Assembly (NCBI GenBank): GCA_020047885.1
Contig: JAIFNF010000140.1
Span: 1-7,127, forward strand
Length of the DNA: 7,127 nt
Direction of reading: 5' to 3'
Origin: Gammaproteobacteria bacterium
GTDB taxonomy: Bacteria > Pseudomonadota > Gammaproteobacteria > Competibacterales > Competibacteraceae
The stretch's first letter is position 1, and each line of letters starts with the position of its first letter. Positions 6,252-7,127 of this stretch are shown here, one piece after another. The notes beneath the pieces were generated by a model. That model ran no database searches. It was not told the origin of the DNA and saw nothing but the letters and a program-made list of their open reading frames with translations. Both the position numbers and the translations under genes were made by a program.

Positions 6252-6271
6252 GCAGGACGGGGGGCCGGATC

Positions 6272-6342
6272 AGATTAAAGGGGTCAGGCTCGAATGGTTT
6301 TGAGATTAAAGAGATTAAAGGGGGCCAGGCTCGAAGGATTTT
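6272..6342. repeat. Two 30-bp direct repeats
   Basis: AGATTAAAGGGGTCAGGCTC... (6272-6301) and AGATTAAAGGGGGCCAGGCT... (6312-6342) are near-identical copies. A third short AGATTAAAG lies at 6303-6311 between them. The second copy ends where homology to the methyltransferase gene begins (6343). No coding is seen. The rest of 6212-6342 holds the Uma2 ribosome site and a G-run, nothing else recognisable. Confidence 0.75.
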
Positions 6343-6477
6343 TACACCGCCCCGGCGGGACTGATCGCCCCACTGGACATCCTCTACGGCCATCGAGCCT
6401 CTATGGCGGCGGGTAACCGGTACATGGCGCACCGCTGCGGCTTCACCGCCCGCGTACTGACCGGCACCCTGCAAGCC
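6343..6477 (+). pseudogene. Internal fragment of a second methyltransferase gene
   Basis: The 135 bp align without gaps to 4930-5064, codons 114-158 of the intact methyltransferase (YTAPAGLIAPLDILYGHRAS then MAHRCGFTARVLTGTLQA). By eye there are 16 base differences (about 88% identity) but only four residue changes; nine of the changes are silent. It therefore comes from a diverged paralogue that was once under selection, not from a fresh copy. There is no start codon in context, and no motif I. The left edge abuts a direct repeat and the right edge is the GTAA foot of BIME copy 3. The frame runs on through the repeat to a stop near 6523. It is not functional. Confidence 0.85.
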
Positions 6478-6569
6478 GTAAGGCGGATTCGGAGCGAAGC
6501 GACAATCCGCCTCTTTCTGGGCTGACCACTGGGATGAGGATGGCGGTTCGCTACGCGGAACCGCCCTAC
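6478..6569. repeat. BIME copy 3
   Basis: A 92-bp element with foot GTAA at the left and CTAC at the right. The left stem GGCGGATT/AATCCGCC and right stem GGCGGTTC/GAACCGCC are perfect. It is the closest relative of copy 2, and the similarity continues through the tail and terminator to about 6615. Confidence 0.85.
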
Positions 6570-6581
6570 AGGAACGACAGG

Positions 6582-6612
6582 AACCGCTCACGGGCAACCG
6601 GGGCGGTTTTTT
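6582..6612 (+). terminator. Rho-independent terminator attached to BIME copy 3
   Basis: AACCGCTC (6582-6589) pairs with GGGCGGTT (6601-6608) with one U-G pair, followed by six T (6607-6612). It matches the terminator at 4300 except for one loop base. No intact gene lies upstream on this strand to need it. Confidence 0.75.
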
Positions 6613-6648
6613 GTTAGGCGCGGATCTGAAATCTTGGCGCGGGGGAAT

Positions 6649-6685
6649 GATGGGTTTCGCTGCGCTCTATCCATCCTAGGCCTAC
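6649..6685 (-). repeat. Third REP-like palindrome (GATGGAT family)
   Basis: Read on the minus strand: GTAG at 6685-6682, a 6-nt spacer, then GATGGAT...ACCCATC, a 7-bp stem including one wobble pair, with AGAGCGCAGCGA in the loop. The AGCGCAGCGA-type centre resembles the CGGAGCGAAGCGA centre of the BIME left hairpin. Confidence 0.6.
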
Positions 6686-6720
6686 GCCAATCGGTGTGTG
6701 TTGTTGTCGTACGAAAGCAA

Positions 6721-6810
6721 GTAGGGCGGATTCGGAGCGCAAGCGACAAACCGCCACTTTCAGCGCAGCGGGCGGGGCTGATGGCGGTTCGCTACGCGGA
6801 ACCACCCTAT
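6721..6810. repeat. BIME copy 4, degenerate
   Basis: A 90-bp copy: the left foot GTAG and left stem GGCGG / CCGCC are kept, the middle is diverged (6751-6780), and the right end is CCACCCTAT, so the right foot has decayed to ATAG on the minus strand. It is preceded by AGCAA, as is copy 1. Confidence 0.75.
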
Positions 6811-6833
6811 AAACCGGTAGCAAGGGTGACGGG

Positions 6834-6974
6834 ATGATGCATTTTGTGGTAAAGCAAGAGCCGCTACCATCGAAATGGCGGCTCTATCTGGATTTGTGCT
6901 GCTTCAATCGACCTTACGACGATCAGCGACACTCGCGCATCGCTTTGGAAACGCAGCCTCGTAGGTTGGGTTGA
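6834..6974 (+). pseudogene. N-terminal fragment of a second PIN-domain gene
   Basis: The frame contains LYLDLCCFNRPYDDQ then RHSRIALETQ (6882-6956), matching the start of a PIN-like family that begins M-x-I-YLDxCCLNRPFDDQ...RIRLEAEA. The first catalytic aspartate (codon 6891-6893) and conserved N are present; everything after about residue 27 of the domain is lost. Coding similarity ends at 6956-6960, right at the GTAG foot of the palindrome at 6961, and the frame then stops at 6972-6974 inside the palindrome. The natural start is probably ATG 6875, which is out of frame by one extra G (6878); in the present frame the only ATGs are at 6834 and 6837, followed by unrelated residues. It differs from the intact toxin at 3406 and is non-functional. 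Confidence 0.65.
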
Positions 6975-6996
6975 TGGCTTTATTGTCAACCCAACG
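6961..6996 (+). repeat. REP-like palindrome, GGTTGGGTT family, copy C
   Basis: The foot GTAG (6961-6964) is followed by stem GTTGGGTTGA (6965-6974) / TCAACCCAAC (6986-6995), extended inward by two G-U pairs (6975/6985 and 6976/6984) around the same GCTTTAT loop as copy A. It cuts the PIN fragment. Confidence 0.85.
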
Positions 6997-7127
6997 CTGC
7001 ACCGGCTGACGAATGAAACGAACTGCCCCTTGGGAAACCTGACCATTACCCATATTTATTCCCGGAGTTGCTGACCCACGCGGACGCCGGCACGGAAGCC
7101 GGCGACGAGCAAGCTCAGTGCCTGTAA
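6997..7127. other. Unassigned 3' end of window with one stem-loop
   Basis: A frame is open from 7017 to the TAA at 7125-7127 (reading NELPLGKPDHYPYLFPELL onward) but has no start codon and no family I recognise, so I do not call it a gene. CGCCGGC (7085-7091) and GCCGGCG (7098-7104) form a 7-bp stem with a 6-nt loop. Nothing else is recognisable. Confidence 0.4.

Noticed and set aside
5662..6252. Plus-strand proline/arginine-rich frame over the Uma2 domain
   Set aside because: Antisense shadow of the Uma2 coding sequence.
7017..7127. Open frame reaching the TAA at the end of the window as a gene end
   Set aside because: It has no start codon after the TGA at 7014-7016, only 36 codons, and no recognisable family.

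Overview
This is a high-GC window, probably from a gammaproteobacterium. I base that on codon use and on several families of short palindromic repeats that I associate with large environmental gammaproteobacterial genomes; the lineage call is weak and no rRNA or tRNA is present to anchor it.

Layout. Positions 1-2956 hold the 3' two-thirds or so of a large, acidic, cysteine-free, beta-strand-repeat protein of the type I secretion / RTX / S-layer-like kind. It lacks its 5' end and its frame is broken by two +1 shifts (near 993 and 1729). After a palindrome, a C/G-rich element and a strong terminator comes a compact toxin-antitoxin pair: a DUF2281/VapB-like antitoxin (3201-3428) and an overlapping PIN-domain VapC-like toxin (3406-3807). 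The pair is closed by another palindrome and terminator. From 3976 to 4590 the DNA is a graveyard: a frameshifted and truncated DUF4160 gene, two head-to-head REP pairs (BIMEs), a terminator, and a RAYT (REP-associated tyrosine transposase) gene whose whole catalytic middle is deleted. An intact SAM-dependent methyltransferase (4591-5190) then converges on an intact Uma2-family nuclease-fold protein (5246-6211, minus strand) with nine 7-residue coiled-coil repeats. The last 900 bases hold direct repeats, a 135-bp fragment of a second methyltransferase gene, more BIMEs, a third palindrome type, and the first 30 or so codons of a different PIN-domain gene cut off at a palindrome.

Main message. 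The repeats share the hallmark of REP sequences: a GTAG (or GTAA) foot directly at, or close to, the base of an imperfect hairpin. Three independent gene remnants (DUF4160, methyltransferase fragment, second PIN gene) end within a base or so of such a foot. Together with a gutted RAYT gene lying between REP copies, this looks like a decayed REPtron and a record of REP-associated rearrangement. It belongs to a known type of system rather than a new one, but the clean gene/foot junctions and the use of the same foot by different stem families deserve checking. The only genes that look intact are the toxin-antitoxin pair, the methyltransferase and the Uma2 protein.
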